A DNA stretch of 64,000 bases, taken from Cyclobacteriaceae bacterium. Lineage in GTDB: Bacteria; Bacteroidota; Bacteroidia; Cytophagales; Cyclobacteriaceae. Shown here in pieces: positions 1 through 8,097 of the stretch. Numbering within the stretch: the stretch's first letter is position 1; each line of letters starts with the position of its first letter. Location of the stretch: positions 58,624 through 122,623 of the forward strand of contig JAEUUA010000014.1 in NCBI GenBank assembly GCA_016787755.1, in the 5' to 3' direction. Under the pieces are notes generated by a model. It was not told the DNA's origin and did no database searches. It saw only the letters and a program-made list of their open reading frames with translations. The position numbers were made by a program, and so were the translations under genes.

Positions 1-1
1 G

Positions 2-3000
2 CAGATCGATCAGGTTGCGCAACTTTTAGAGAAGAATAAATTTTTGATGCTAACTGGTGCTTCCGGTGAAGGGAAGTCTTCGTTGATTTACGCAGGCCTG
101 ATTCCCAATGCCCGGGCTGGTTTTTTTAAAGCAAAGTACACCAATTGGGTGGTAACGGATTTTCGCCCGGAGCGTACGCCAGTAAAAAACATGGCAGCAG
201 CTGTTGCTACTACGTTCCATGCTCAGCCAGCTACAGTCGAGACCGAATTGCGAAGAGGATTTTCTTCGTTGATAGACCTCTACACTAATTCAAGTTTCTA
301 TATTGACGATAAGGATGCAAGCTGGCAAGAGTTAACAGAAGTTGAGAAAAAAAATAAATCCCGCAACGCGGCAAACTTGTTGATCATTGTGGATCAGTTT
401 GAAGAATTTTTTACTAACCCTGAGAATTATTCAAACGAGGCTCCTTCACAAGATTCTCAAATCGTTGTGAACCTCGCATTGGAGACGGCTCGGATTGCGT
501 TGCAAAGAAATTTACCGGTATATGTAGTTTGCACCATGCGATCCGATTATATCGGACAGTGTTCAGCGTTTCGTGGATTACCGGAATATATTGGCTTCTC
601 ACAATTTTTTGTTCCCCGACTGAAGCGCAAAGAAATTAAACAAGTAATTGAGGAGCCAGCTGTGCTCAGTGGCAATCGAATTACACGCAGGCTGGTTGAG
701 CGGTTAGTGTATGATATGGCTGATGGGATTGATCAACTGCCCATATTGCAACATGCATTGCGGCAAATATGGTTAGCAGCAAGTGATGGAAAGGAGGAGA
801 TGGATTTAATTCATTATGCGATGGTAGGGGGTATGTCTGTAGATGAATTGCCTGAAGCTGATCGCGATCGATATATTTCCTGGTTTGATCAAGTACCTGA
901 AGCCCATCAAAAATTCTATGAAGACCCTGGACTTAAAAAGGTTATTGAAATTCACGCCAGTCGTTTGTATGAGAGCGGCTGGGTATATTATAAAAGCAAC
1001 ACAGATCAACCCATCACACAAAAAGAGGCCAAGCGAATTATAGCGTTAACATTTGCTTGTCTTACTAAGATTGATGATAGCCGTGCCGTGCGCAATCGCA
1101 TGACCTTGCAGGAGATTACTCAGATCATCAACGACCCACATCTCACTGCAGAGGTAGTGAGTGGTGTTCTTAATTTATTCCGCGAAAATAATAATAGTTT
1201 TATTCGGCCTTATAAAACTGATGATACAACCATAGGTTCATTGCAACCCGATACGGTTCTTGATATAACGCATGAAGCCTTAATTCGTAATTGGGGATTG
1301 TTGAATAAATGGGCAAATCAGGAGTTTGAGTATTATACTACTTTCCTTGATTTTAAAAAACAATTACAACGATGGAAAGACAGTAATAAGGATTCGGGCT
1401 TTTTGCTTCCTCTGGGGCCGCTTACTTATTTTGAAAATTGGTATAATCAATGCAAACCTAATGCGTATTGGATTGATCGGTATTCTGATGTTAAAAACAA
1501 TACTGCTGAGTCTCTACAGAAATCAGAAACGTTGCTGGCAGATACACAAGAGTTTATTAAGAGCAGTGCCAACAAAGTAATGCTTACCCGGGCGTTTATG
1601 AAATATGGAGCCCGCAGGATTGCCAGCGTATTTGCAATTGCAGCTATTGTTTGCCTTACCGGATTTTATTGGTTTGATGCCCAGCGCAAAACGAATGCTA
1701 ATGTTGAGGCTCAAGTGGTTGAAAAAGCACATCGGTTGCTGCAATCCAATGAAGTGAGTGATATAAGTAAAGCCACCTATTTGTTGATGGAAGAAAGGTT
1801 GAAGAATGGTACCCTCATCGAGTACCTCAATGGATTGAGTAGTCAAAAACAAAAACTTGAACTCAGTATTGCTGCCTATCGATTGATTTTATATTTCGAC
1901 AAGCATAGCAAGATTCCTTTAAAAAAGGAGTTGATGGACTGGGTCGCGATTAGATTAAATGACTTTAAGGGCGTAGATAAGGAACGAGCTACCTTTTTGC
2001 TTGAGCAACAAAATCAATTTTTACTGCTGCTCGCCTATGATGAATACTACAATCCTTCGTCAGTAATCCAAAATGAAATCTTACCTTCAATTGCGAAAAT
2101 TCAATTTGAACTGGTAGCCTATTTTTTTTCTGAGCCAACTCCGTATAAACAAAATGTTCCTACTGAGTTGAACTTAGCCATGCAACTATGGCTTACGTTT
2201 GGGAATGTTACGGCAAAAGACATAAATACTATATTGGAGAGAATATCTCCGTTATTGGATGGCGAGGCCAAAAAAGTATTTGATCACTATTATGTAAAAG
2301 GGAATTATGAGAGCAACGGCCGCATCCCCAGCGACTTCAATGGTGGCTATCATATGTTTGCATCCCTGTATGCAGCAGCGGGTGAGGGAGATAAGATTTT
2401 AAAATGTTTTGAAAGCCTTCCTGAATCATACTTTAGAAGTAGTTTATTTAATAACTACAATAATGTATTGGGATATTTGTATCAATACAAACATGAAGAT
2501 CAAACTCCAAAACTGTTGAAGTGGCTTGAGAAACATTATTCCACGGATGATCCATTGACGGTTTATCGCAATACGGTTATCCGTTCAGGCTATATTCCCG
2601 GATTGTTCGGAATTAATCTGGTGAAGAATTATGCGCGGTCTAACTCTGGGTATTTTCATGTTAATCTTGGTCTGGCGAAGCGCGACCAGTTTTTTGCGAT
2701 TGCTAGCGAGTATAAAAAATTGGCTGATAAAGTAAAAGAACCCAATGAGCGAAACTATTTGTTGGCCATGCATTACAAACGAGTGGCTATACTTTACAGT
2801 AAATATTTATTCGATCGCGGCCTTCCGGCAGATCAAAAGCAAATGGATGAGTGGCTTGATAAGGCTTGGTTTCATTTCAAGCAAATTAGCGAACAACACC
2901 TTGCTGGAAAAGTAGCTGTAACATATCGTTATTTATCTGATGGGATTAGAACTCTTCAACCATCTCGAAAATTCATTTTTCTGTATCCTGATTATAGGGA

Positions 3001-3958
3001 TGGCTTTTTTGCTGATCGCTACAATACAGATGTATTCATGGATTATGCAATGCGAAAGGGATTATTGCCAGATCATTATAATACTCCTGAAACAATGTCA
3101 ATGATTCATGAGTGGATATCAACAGCCCACGAACCGTATTTTTATAAACACAATGGAGAGGCAACTGGCTATTTTAGAAATGACTTCGTGTTGTCAGACA
3201 AGATAATTATTGATATTTTAGATTACGCAAAATCATCTCCTGTAAGGAATAGTTTTGATACCAATTTGCCAATGTTAATTCTAGCCAATCGAAATTTTGA
3301 AAAGGGTAATGCCGATTCAGCACTCTTGTATGTAAAAAAATTGGAAAAAGAAAAACTTATTAGCTCCGGAAATAAATACGAGTATGTAAGTCAAACCTAT
3401 TTTGTCAATGCAATGATAGATTTGTCTGCATACTTAGCCGTAGTAGGTGAAACTAAAGAGGCTATTGAAATAATTAGTGTATTCGAGCCCTATCAACGCG
3501 CTTTTGCCTATGCAGCAGCTGCCGATGCACTTTATAACACATATCAGCCAGCTGCTTTTATCTTTTTGGACTCCGCCTATAGCATGATCAGTAAAGTAGA
3601 TTTTAATTCCTTAAATAATGGTATTTTTGACGAGCTTGATGCAAGGCGCTATATGATTTATGTGCTTGGTAAAGTAGGAGGTGAAAAGCCAAATAGGATT
3701 GCCAACGACTACACCAAAGAGCTTATCGAGCGGTCAAAAGTGCGGGGCACAATAGGTTCGATTTTAGGTATCGCGACTGATGGTAATTATTTCACAGCGA
3801 TCAGTTCAATGCCCCCAACACTTACTGAAGATCAGGAGTTAATTTGTTATTATTCAATTTTAGGTCAGATTGCCCGCAGCCAAAAGACAGATATGTATTG
3901 GGATGGAATGGATGAATCTTTGTTATGGGAATTTAACTACTTCTTAGCTCCAAATTAA
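2..3958 (+). CDS. nSTAND1-type NTPase with membrane anchor and repeat C-terminus (5' partial)
   Basis: The frame is open from the first bases of the window, so the true N-terminus, and any effector domain there, is missing. A P-loop GASGEGKSS lies at the left edge, followed by a Walker B-like LLIIVDQFEEF, the arginine-containing stretch CTMRSDYIGQC and the LPILQHALRQIW helix. These are hallmarks of the novel STAND NTPase 1 family. One transmembrane helix (about nt 1610-1680, IASVFAIAAIVCLTGFYWF) separates the NTPase and winged-helix part from about 750 residues of helical, probably TPR-like repeats. STAND proteins are generally ligand-triggered switches in signalling, cell death or antiphage defence; the role here is inferred. 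The stop is one base before the next ORF, so the two are probably co-transcribed. Confidence 0.8.
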   Translation, partial: QIDQVAQLLEKNKFLMLTGASGEGKSSLIYAGLIPNARAGFFKAKYTNWVVTDFRPERTPVKNMAAAVATTFHAQPATVETELRRGFSSLIDLYTNSSFYIDDKDASWQELTEVEKKNKSRNAANLLIIVDQFEEFFTNPENYSNEAPSQDSQIVVNLALETARIALQRNLPVYVVCTMRSDYIGQCSAFRGLPEYIGFSQFFVPRLKRKEIKQVIEEPAVLSGNRITRRLVERLVYDMADGIDQLPILQHALRQIWLAASDGKEEMDLIHYAMVGGMSVDELPEADRDRYISWFDQVPEAHQKFYEDPGLKKVIEIHASRLYESGWVYYKSNTDQPITQKEAKRIIALTFACLTKIDDSRAVRNRMTLQEITQIINDPHLTAEVVSGVLNLFRENNNSFIRPYKTDDTTIGSLQPDTVLDITHEALIRNWGLLNKWANQEFEYYTTFLDFKKQLQRWKDSNKDSGFLLPLGPLTYFENWYNQCKPNAYWIDRYSDVKNNTAESLQKSETLLADTQEFIKSSANKVMLTRAFMKYGARRIASVFAIAAIVCLTGFYWFDAQRKTNANVEAQVVEKAHRLLQSNEVSDISKATYLLMEERLKNGTLIEYLNGLSSQKQKLELSIAAYRLILYFDKHSKIPLKKELMDWVAIRLNDFKGVDKERATFLLEQQNQFLLLLAYDEYYNPSSVIQNEILPSIAKIQFELVAYFFSEPTPYKQNVPTELNLAMQLWLTFGNVTAKDINTILERISPLLDGEAKKVFDHYYVKGNYESNGRIPSDFNGGYHMFASLYAAAGEGDKILKCFESLPESYFRSSLFNNYNNVLGYLYQYKHEDQTPKLLKWLEKHYSTDDPLTVYRNTVIRSGYIPGLFGINLVKNYARSNSGYFHVNLGLAKRDQFFAIASEYKKLADKVKEPNERNYLLAMHYKRVAILYSKYLFDRGLPADQKQMDEWLDKAWFHFKQISEQHLAGKVAVTYRYLSDGIRTLQPSRKFIFLYPDYRDGFFADRYNTDVFMDYAMRKGLLPDHYNTPETMSMIHEWISTAHEPYFYKHNGEATGYFRNDFVLSDKIIIDILDYAKSSPVRNSFDTNLPMLILANRNFEKGNADSALLYVKKLEKEKLISSGNKYEYVSQTYFVNAMIDLSAYLAVVGETKEAIEIISVFEPYQRAFAYAAAADALYNTYQPAAFIFLDSAYSMISKVDFNSLNNGIFDELDARRYMIYVLGKVGGEKPNRIANDYTKELIERSKVRGTIGSILGIATDGNYFTAISSMPPTLTEDQELICYYSILGQIARSQKTDMYWDGMDESLLWEFNYFLAPN

Positions 3959-3959
3959 T

Positions 3960-4736
3960 ATGAAAAGGAATATAGTCCTCTATTATTTTTTGATGCTGCT
4001 TCTGGTTATGGGAGCCTTTGCAGCTATGGCGTTAAATAGCTACGGAGCAATACTAATTAGTTACGTTGCGGCTGCATTTGCTTTGGTGTTTTTATTTGAA
4101 TTAATTTTTATTTTGCCTCGTGAGTCTGAAATGGCAATGAACTACAAAGTTAGCTTGTCTATAGAGCTTCTTGCGCTAATCGGACTTTGTACATTGTACT
4201 TTCTGAAAGGAATTTCTATAGAGATTCCACAGGGTTTAACATTCAGATTAATTTTGATAACAATTCTGTTTGGGGTAAATGCTTACCATTTTGTGCGTGC
4301 CTTTGTATATACAAGTCATACGCCCTGGAAAGTAAAGGGTAGCATTGCAATGTACTTCGTTGCCTTGCTATTATTTATTATTAGTACCTACTTACCCTCT
4401 CAAATTTCTTGGATCACCATAACCACAGGCTTTACATGCCTATTGTTTTTTATTGTTTCTGGATGGTGGAAAGGTCGGGTTATTTTAAATGGTGAAGAAA
4501 CCAGTGCCTGGAAAAAGGCAATTCAATTTCGGAATAAATCGGGAATACAATTAGTGTTTTTTACGTTAGCCGTTTCTTATTTTGTATTGAGTTCAATTCG
4601 AGTACTTCCTCCATTGTATATCGGGTCCCTGCCAAATGGTTACACGAAGGTAGTGCAACAATATAAGCATGATAGTACCCAAACTAATCCTGATGAGTTT
4701 GAGCGAGCCTATGAAAAATTTTTGGAAGGTAAATGA
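3960..4736 (+). CDS. Multi-pass membrane protein of unknown function
   Basis: A 258-residue protein with about seven hydrophobic helices spread from residue 5 to 215 and a short charged C-terminal tail (DEFERAYEKFLEGK). I recognise no catalytic motif or family. The start codon follows the stop of the upstream nSTAND gene by one base, so it is almost certainly translated from the same mRNA. Its job is most simply inferred to be a membrane partner of that protein, which itself has one transmembrane helix. A pore-forming or anchoring role is possible but not shown by the sequence. Confidence 0.7.
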   Translation: MKRNIVLYYFLMLLLVMGAFAAMALNSYGAILISYVAAAFALVFLFELIFILPRESEMAMNYKVSLSIELLALIGLCTLYFLKGISIEIPQGLTFRLILITILFGVNAYHFVRAFVYTSHTPWKVKGSIAMYFVALLLFIISTYLPSQISWITITTGFTCLLFFIVSGWWKGRVILNGEETSAWKKAIQFRNKSGIQLVFFTLAVSYFVLSSIRVLPPLYIGSLPNGYTKVVQQYKHDSTQTNPDEFERAYEKFLEGK

Positions 4737-4812
4737 TAACACTAAGTGGAATCACGTGATGGAATAATGTCGATCTTTAACTTTCAATAGGTAAGTTGGT
4801 AATTATTCACAA

Positions 4813-4820
4813 TACTTTTG
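4813..4820 (+). promoter_or_regulatory. Bacteroidota -7 box TACTTTTG, 3 bases before ATG
   Basis: TACTTTTG matches TAnnTTTG exactly and is followed by ATT and then the ATG of the TRAFs-binding/SLOG gene. With the usual spacing, transcription would start at or next to the A of ATG, giving a leaderless message. No good TTG -33 element was found, so this is tentative. Confidence 0.4.
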
Positions 4821-4823
4821 ATT

Positions 4824-6521
4824 ATGTCTGAGTCGATTGCCACTATTGAAGAACTGATCAATCACGGACGTTTTCTGGAAGCCCGATCTAAGGCTCATTT
4901 AATTGCTAATTCAGATGATATACGCGCGAAGCAACTTTATGCGTTAGCGCTTTCTAAATCGGGGGCGCCTGAATCCGCTCGCGAATTTCTGGAACCCGTT
5001 TATAAAGACAATCCTGATAATGTTGAGACAGCTGGGATCTTAGGGAGTATTTATAAGGAGTTATTTAAAAAAAATCAACAGACAACTTTTGCATTGCTTT
5101 CGCGCGATACCTACTTAAAGAATTTCACCAGCACGAAAAATTACTATACCGGCATCAATGCGGCATCTATGTCGGCCATGGTGATGCAAAGTGGGAAGGG
5201 AAAAGAATTAGCGCGTGAAGTTATTGCATTACTAAAGCCAGATACCACCGACTTTTGGGAGTTAGCAACCTTGGGGGAGGCTTATCTTTTGTTAAAGAAT
5301 AAGGAAAAATCAATTGAATACTACCTGACAGCGCGCAGCGCTGCAGGAACAGATTGGGGAAAAGTGACCAGTGTTCACAATCAATTATGGTTGCTTAACC
5401 ATTACTTACCTGTCTCAAAGGATGTTTTCCGCATTTTTGCACCTCCGGAGGTTGTAGCCTTTGCGGGCCACATGATTGATGCTCCTAATCGTGCTACACC
5501 AAGATTTCCGGCAGGGATAGAACATAAAGTTAAGGATGCTATTAAAGGAGCGATCAGAACATTACATGCAAGCATTGGATACTGTTCGTTGGCATGTGGT
5601 GCTGATATTCTTTTTGCCGAGGCGATGGCCGAGGAAGGATGTGAGGTGGTGTTGCTCATTCCCTTTGATAAAACTGATTTTGTTAATACCAGCATTCAGT
5701 TTGCCGGTGAAGCGTGGATCAAGCGATATGAAGAGTTGGTAAATAAATATCCGGTTACTCAGGTAGCGAAAGATTCGTATGGTGGGAACGATGATTTATT
5801 CTCACTGCTTGGGAAAGCCGTTTTTGGATCGGCCGTTCTGCGCAGTCAAATGTATCATCAAGAACCCTACCTGCTAACGGTTCTTTCTGAATTTGACTTG
5901 AAGCAAAAGGAAGGTGGTACTCGTGATACGGTCAAAGCCTGGCCTTTTCCACAACGACATACCAATATCAATCCTAATGTGATGTTCACTCCGGCCGATA
6001 TAAAACCGGCTATCGGTGACATGCCCAAAGTTTCCTTTGAAAAAATTGCAGACAGACCCGTTCTATTTATGGCCTGCATTGAATTGGGTGGCGTTTTGGT
6101 GATGGAAAGAGAACGAATCGAGAAACTTGTGAATACAATCGCTGAAGAACAGCAATTTTCATTTAAACTGTGTGAGGTTGCTGAAACAACCATACTATTA
6201 GGGTTGGATACAGAGATTGCTTTAATGGACGTAGTTCGTTCAATCTGGATTAGCACTGCGCCTTTTAAGCCAGAAAAGCCGATCAGGATAGGATTGCATG
6301 TTGCACCTGTCTATGTTAGAAAAATAGAAGATGATAGTAATGTGAAAAGCCTACAGGCGATCTGTCAATTTGCCTCAGTAGGAAGTATATGCGCGACTAT
6401 GGGATTCGCTTCTGTTCTTGCATTACATCCCAAGAAGTTTCAACTTGATTACATTGGAGTAATTCAATTGCCCAGTCAGGAAGAAAATAGTAATCTGTAT
6501 CGGGTTAAAATTTCACCCTAA
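4824..6521 (+). CDS. TRAFs-binding (DUF4071)/SLOG-like protein with degenerate class III cyclase domain
   Basis: ATG at 4824 (MSESIAT) is preferred to the in-frame TTG at 4818. Residues 1-195 are helical and TPR-like and end in the pattern of the MAP3K TRAFs-binding domain (FWELATLGEAYLLL, DWGKVTSVHNQLWLL). Residues about 208-300 contain FAGHMIDAPNR and YCSLACGADILFAEAM, a SLOG/LOG-like Rossmann fold expected to bind a nucleotide-derived ligand. Residues about 410-565 resemble an adenylate/guanylate cyclase domain (IRIGLHVAPVY; the end resembles NLYRV), but the first metal-binding region reads FMACIELGG and has no Asp, so it is probably a pseudo-cyclase. The protein may sense a nucleotide signal and pass it to a partner. 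It lies 87 bases after the membrane-protein gene and is convergent with the phosphoesterase, with stops one base apart. Confidence 0.7.
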   Translation: MSESIATIEELINHGRFLEARSKAHLIANSDDIRAKQLYALALSKSGAPESAREFLEPVYKDNPDNVETAGILGSIYKELFKKNQQTTFALLSRDTYLKNFTSTKNYYTGINAASMSAMVMQSGKGKELAREVIALLKPDTTDFWELATLGEAYLLLKNKEKSIEYYLTARSAAGTDWGKVTSVHNQLWLLNHYLPVSKDVFRIFAPPEVVAFAGHMIDAPNRATPRFPAGIEHKVKDAIKGAIRTLHASIGYCSLACGADILFAEAMAEEGCEVVLLIPFDKTDFVNTSIQFAGEAWIKRYEELVNKYPVTQVAKDSYGGNDDLFSLLGKAVFGSAVLRSQMYHQEPYLLTVLSEFDLKQKEGGTRDTVKAWPFPQRHTNINPNVMFTPADIKPAIGDMPKVSFEKIADRPVLFMACIELGGVLVMERERIEKLVNTIAEEQQFSFKLCEVAETTILLGLDTEIALMDVVRSIWISTAPFKPEKPIRIGLHVAPVYVRKIEDDSNVKSLQAICQFASVGSICATMGFASVLALHPKKFQLDYIGVIQLPSQEENSNLYRVKISP

Positions 6522-6522
6522 T

Positions 6523-7947
6523 CTATTTTGTTATTTTGATTTCATCAACTACACTGCCTTGAGCGTCAATTTGCTTTAGCGTAAGCATTTCTGAGGTTGT
6601 TTCAATTAATGTAAAGGTATGGATATTCGAAAACATTTTGGCCGTAAAAGGCACCCAGTTTTCTTGTGGCTCATGTTTCCAAAGATCCGGTTTGCCGCTT
6701 AAGGAAGGATCATACAATGGGGCACCGCCTGCGCCTGTAACGATATAAATAATTCCTTTCGGTTTGGTGTTGGTGATACCATCAAAATTTTCATCAAGTG
6801 TAAATGTTCCATCCACTCGCCCTTCTTCAGTAAGAATGTATTGGGTTCCGTCTTTATTTTTTTTCGGATCAAAGGTGAGCGGTAAACTGCGCTGATAATT
6901 ATGGACATGACCATTTAAGACCAAATCTACCTTAAGTTTTTCCAGTTCGGGTGACAAAAGTCGCATCTGCTGATAATCATAATGTGCTTTGCTGGAATTA
7001 AATCCGGGATGATGAAAGGAAACTATTTTCCACTCAGCTTTACTTCTATTCATGTCATCTCTTAGCCATTGAATAAGTTCTGCCGAAAGTGGATTAACAT
7101 AGGGATTGGCATCCAGACATGCTATGTGAACGTTCCCATAATCAAAAGAGTAATTTGACATTCGCGGAAAACGGGAATCTGTGTTTTTCTTAAATGACTT
7201 TACCAATTCTGAACTGCCTCTCACCTCTGTGGAATGGTTTGTATAGAATCCATTGAGAGGTAAATCGTTATAATAAAAATACGCCAGGCCATCGTTGGTT
7301 TTTTCCAGATCGGCACCAAAAACATCATGATTCCCAAGTAGGAGATAGAACGGAATGGATTTCATTAAGGGTGCTCCCAGGGTTTTGCTGGCTGTTTTTG
7401 AATTATAGTATGGAAAAAATTTAGTTATGTACTCTTTGGCTAAACCATTTTGATACACGTTGTCTCCGGTTACCAATACAAATTGAGGCTTTTGTTGAAA
7501 GATTTGATACGCTATTTCAGCTTGCTGCAGTGTGCCGGCTCCACAATCGCCCAGCACGGCAAATTTAACCTGTGATAATTTGCTGCGTGAATTGAATGAT
7601 CCACTATTAATGTGTTGGCCATTTAATGAGATTTGAAAACTATATTCACAATCAAATTTTAGTTTGCTTAAAGTGGCGCGATAGAGATAGGTTGTCTTCC
7701 CGTTAAAATGTAATTTTTTTGAAGATACCTTTGCAGATGATGCATTTTGATCATTTCCAACTTGATTAAATTGAAGTGTAAATTTTCCTGGAATACTGTC
7801 TGTTTGCCAGATAATGGTTTTGTCCTCCCGCGAAAGCGAAGGAGAATTGCCGGGTTGTATGTAAGGGTCAACAATAAATCGCTGACTAATAGAAGCAATG
7901 CTGAAGGTAATTAATAATGTAGTTAGATTAATAATTTTAATGATCAT
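6523..7947 (-). CDS. Secreted calcineurin-like metallophosphoesterase (purple acid phosphatase type)
   Basis: A 474-residue protein with an N-terminal signal peptide (LTTLLITFSIASISQ). A fibronectin-like domain (about residues 25-120) precedes the metallophosphatase core. The motifs run in family order: LGDCGAG (metal-ligand Asp), TGDNVYQNG, LLGNHDVFG, FHHPGFNSS and LNGHVHNYQR. This is the arrangement of purple acid phosphatase-like enzymes that hydrolyse phosphate esters outside the cytoplasm. The exact substrate cannot be told. The gene is convergent with its left neighbour and has its own promoter region of about 150 bases shared divergently with the TIR-like gene at 8098. No sorting domain is visible at the C-terminus. 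Confidence 0.88.
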   Translation of the reverse strand: MIIKIINLTTLLITFSIASISQRFIVDPYIQPGNSPSLSREDKTIIWQTDSIPGKFTLQFNQVGNDQNASSAKVSSKKLHFNGKTTYLYRATLSKLKFDCEYSFQISLNGQHINSGSFNSRSKLSQVKFAVLGDCGAGTLQQAEIAYQIFQQKPQFVLVTGDNVYQNGLAKEYITKFFPYYNSKTASKTLGAPLMKSIPFYLLLGNHDVFGADLEKTNDGLAYFYYNDLPLNGFYTNHSTEVRGSSELVKSFKKNTDSRFPRMSNYSFDYGNVHIACLDANPYVNPLSAELIQWLRDDMNRSKAEWKIVSFHHPGFNSSKAHYDYQQMRLLSPELEKLKVDLVLNGHVHNYQRSLPLTFDPKKNKDGTQYILTEEGRVDGTFTLDENFDGITNTKPKGIIYIVTGAGGAPLYDPSLSGKPDLWKHEPQENWVPFTAKMFSNIHTFTLIETTSEMLTLKQIDAQGSVVDEIKITK

Positions 7948-8061
7948 ACCAAATATTTATTAATATTAAGTCTTTTTTTTTGTGCTACTAAGGCCATATA
8001 AATGTATCAAAATCCTTAATCAAGCGTTGAAAAAATTACACTTATTAGACTTCTAAATCCA

Positions 8062-8092
8062 TTGTCTGAGGCTTAGCAAGTTAGTATATTTG
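8062..8092 (+). promoter_or_regulatory. Bacteroidota promoter TTG-N20-TATATTTG
   Basis: TTG at 8062-8064 and TATATTTG at 8085-8092 are separated by exactly 20 bases, a perfect match to the Bacteroidota housekeeping consensus. Only five bases lie between the box and the ATG at 8098, so the transcript should have little or no 5' leader. Confidence 0.7.
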
Positions 8093-8097
8093 AGGCT

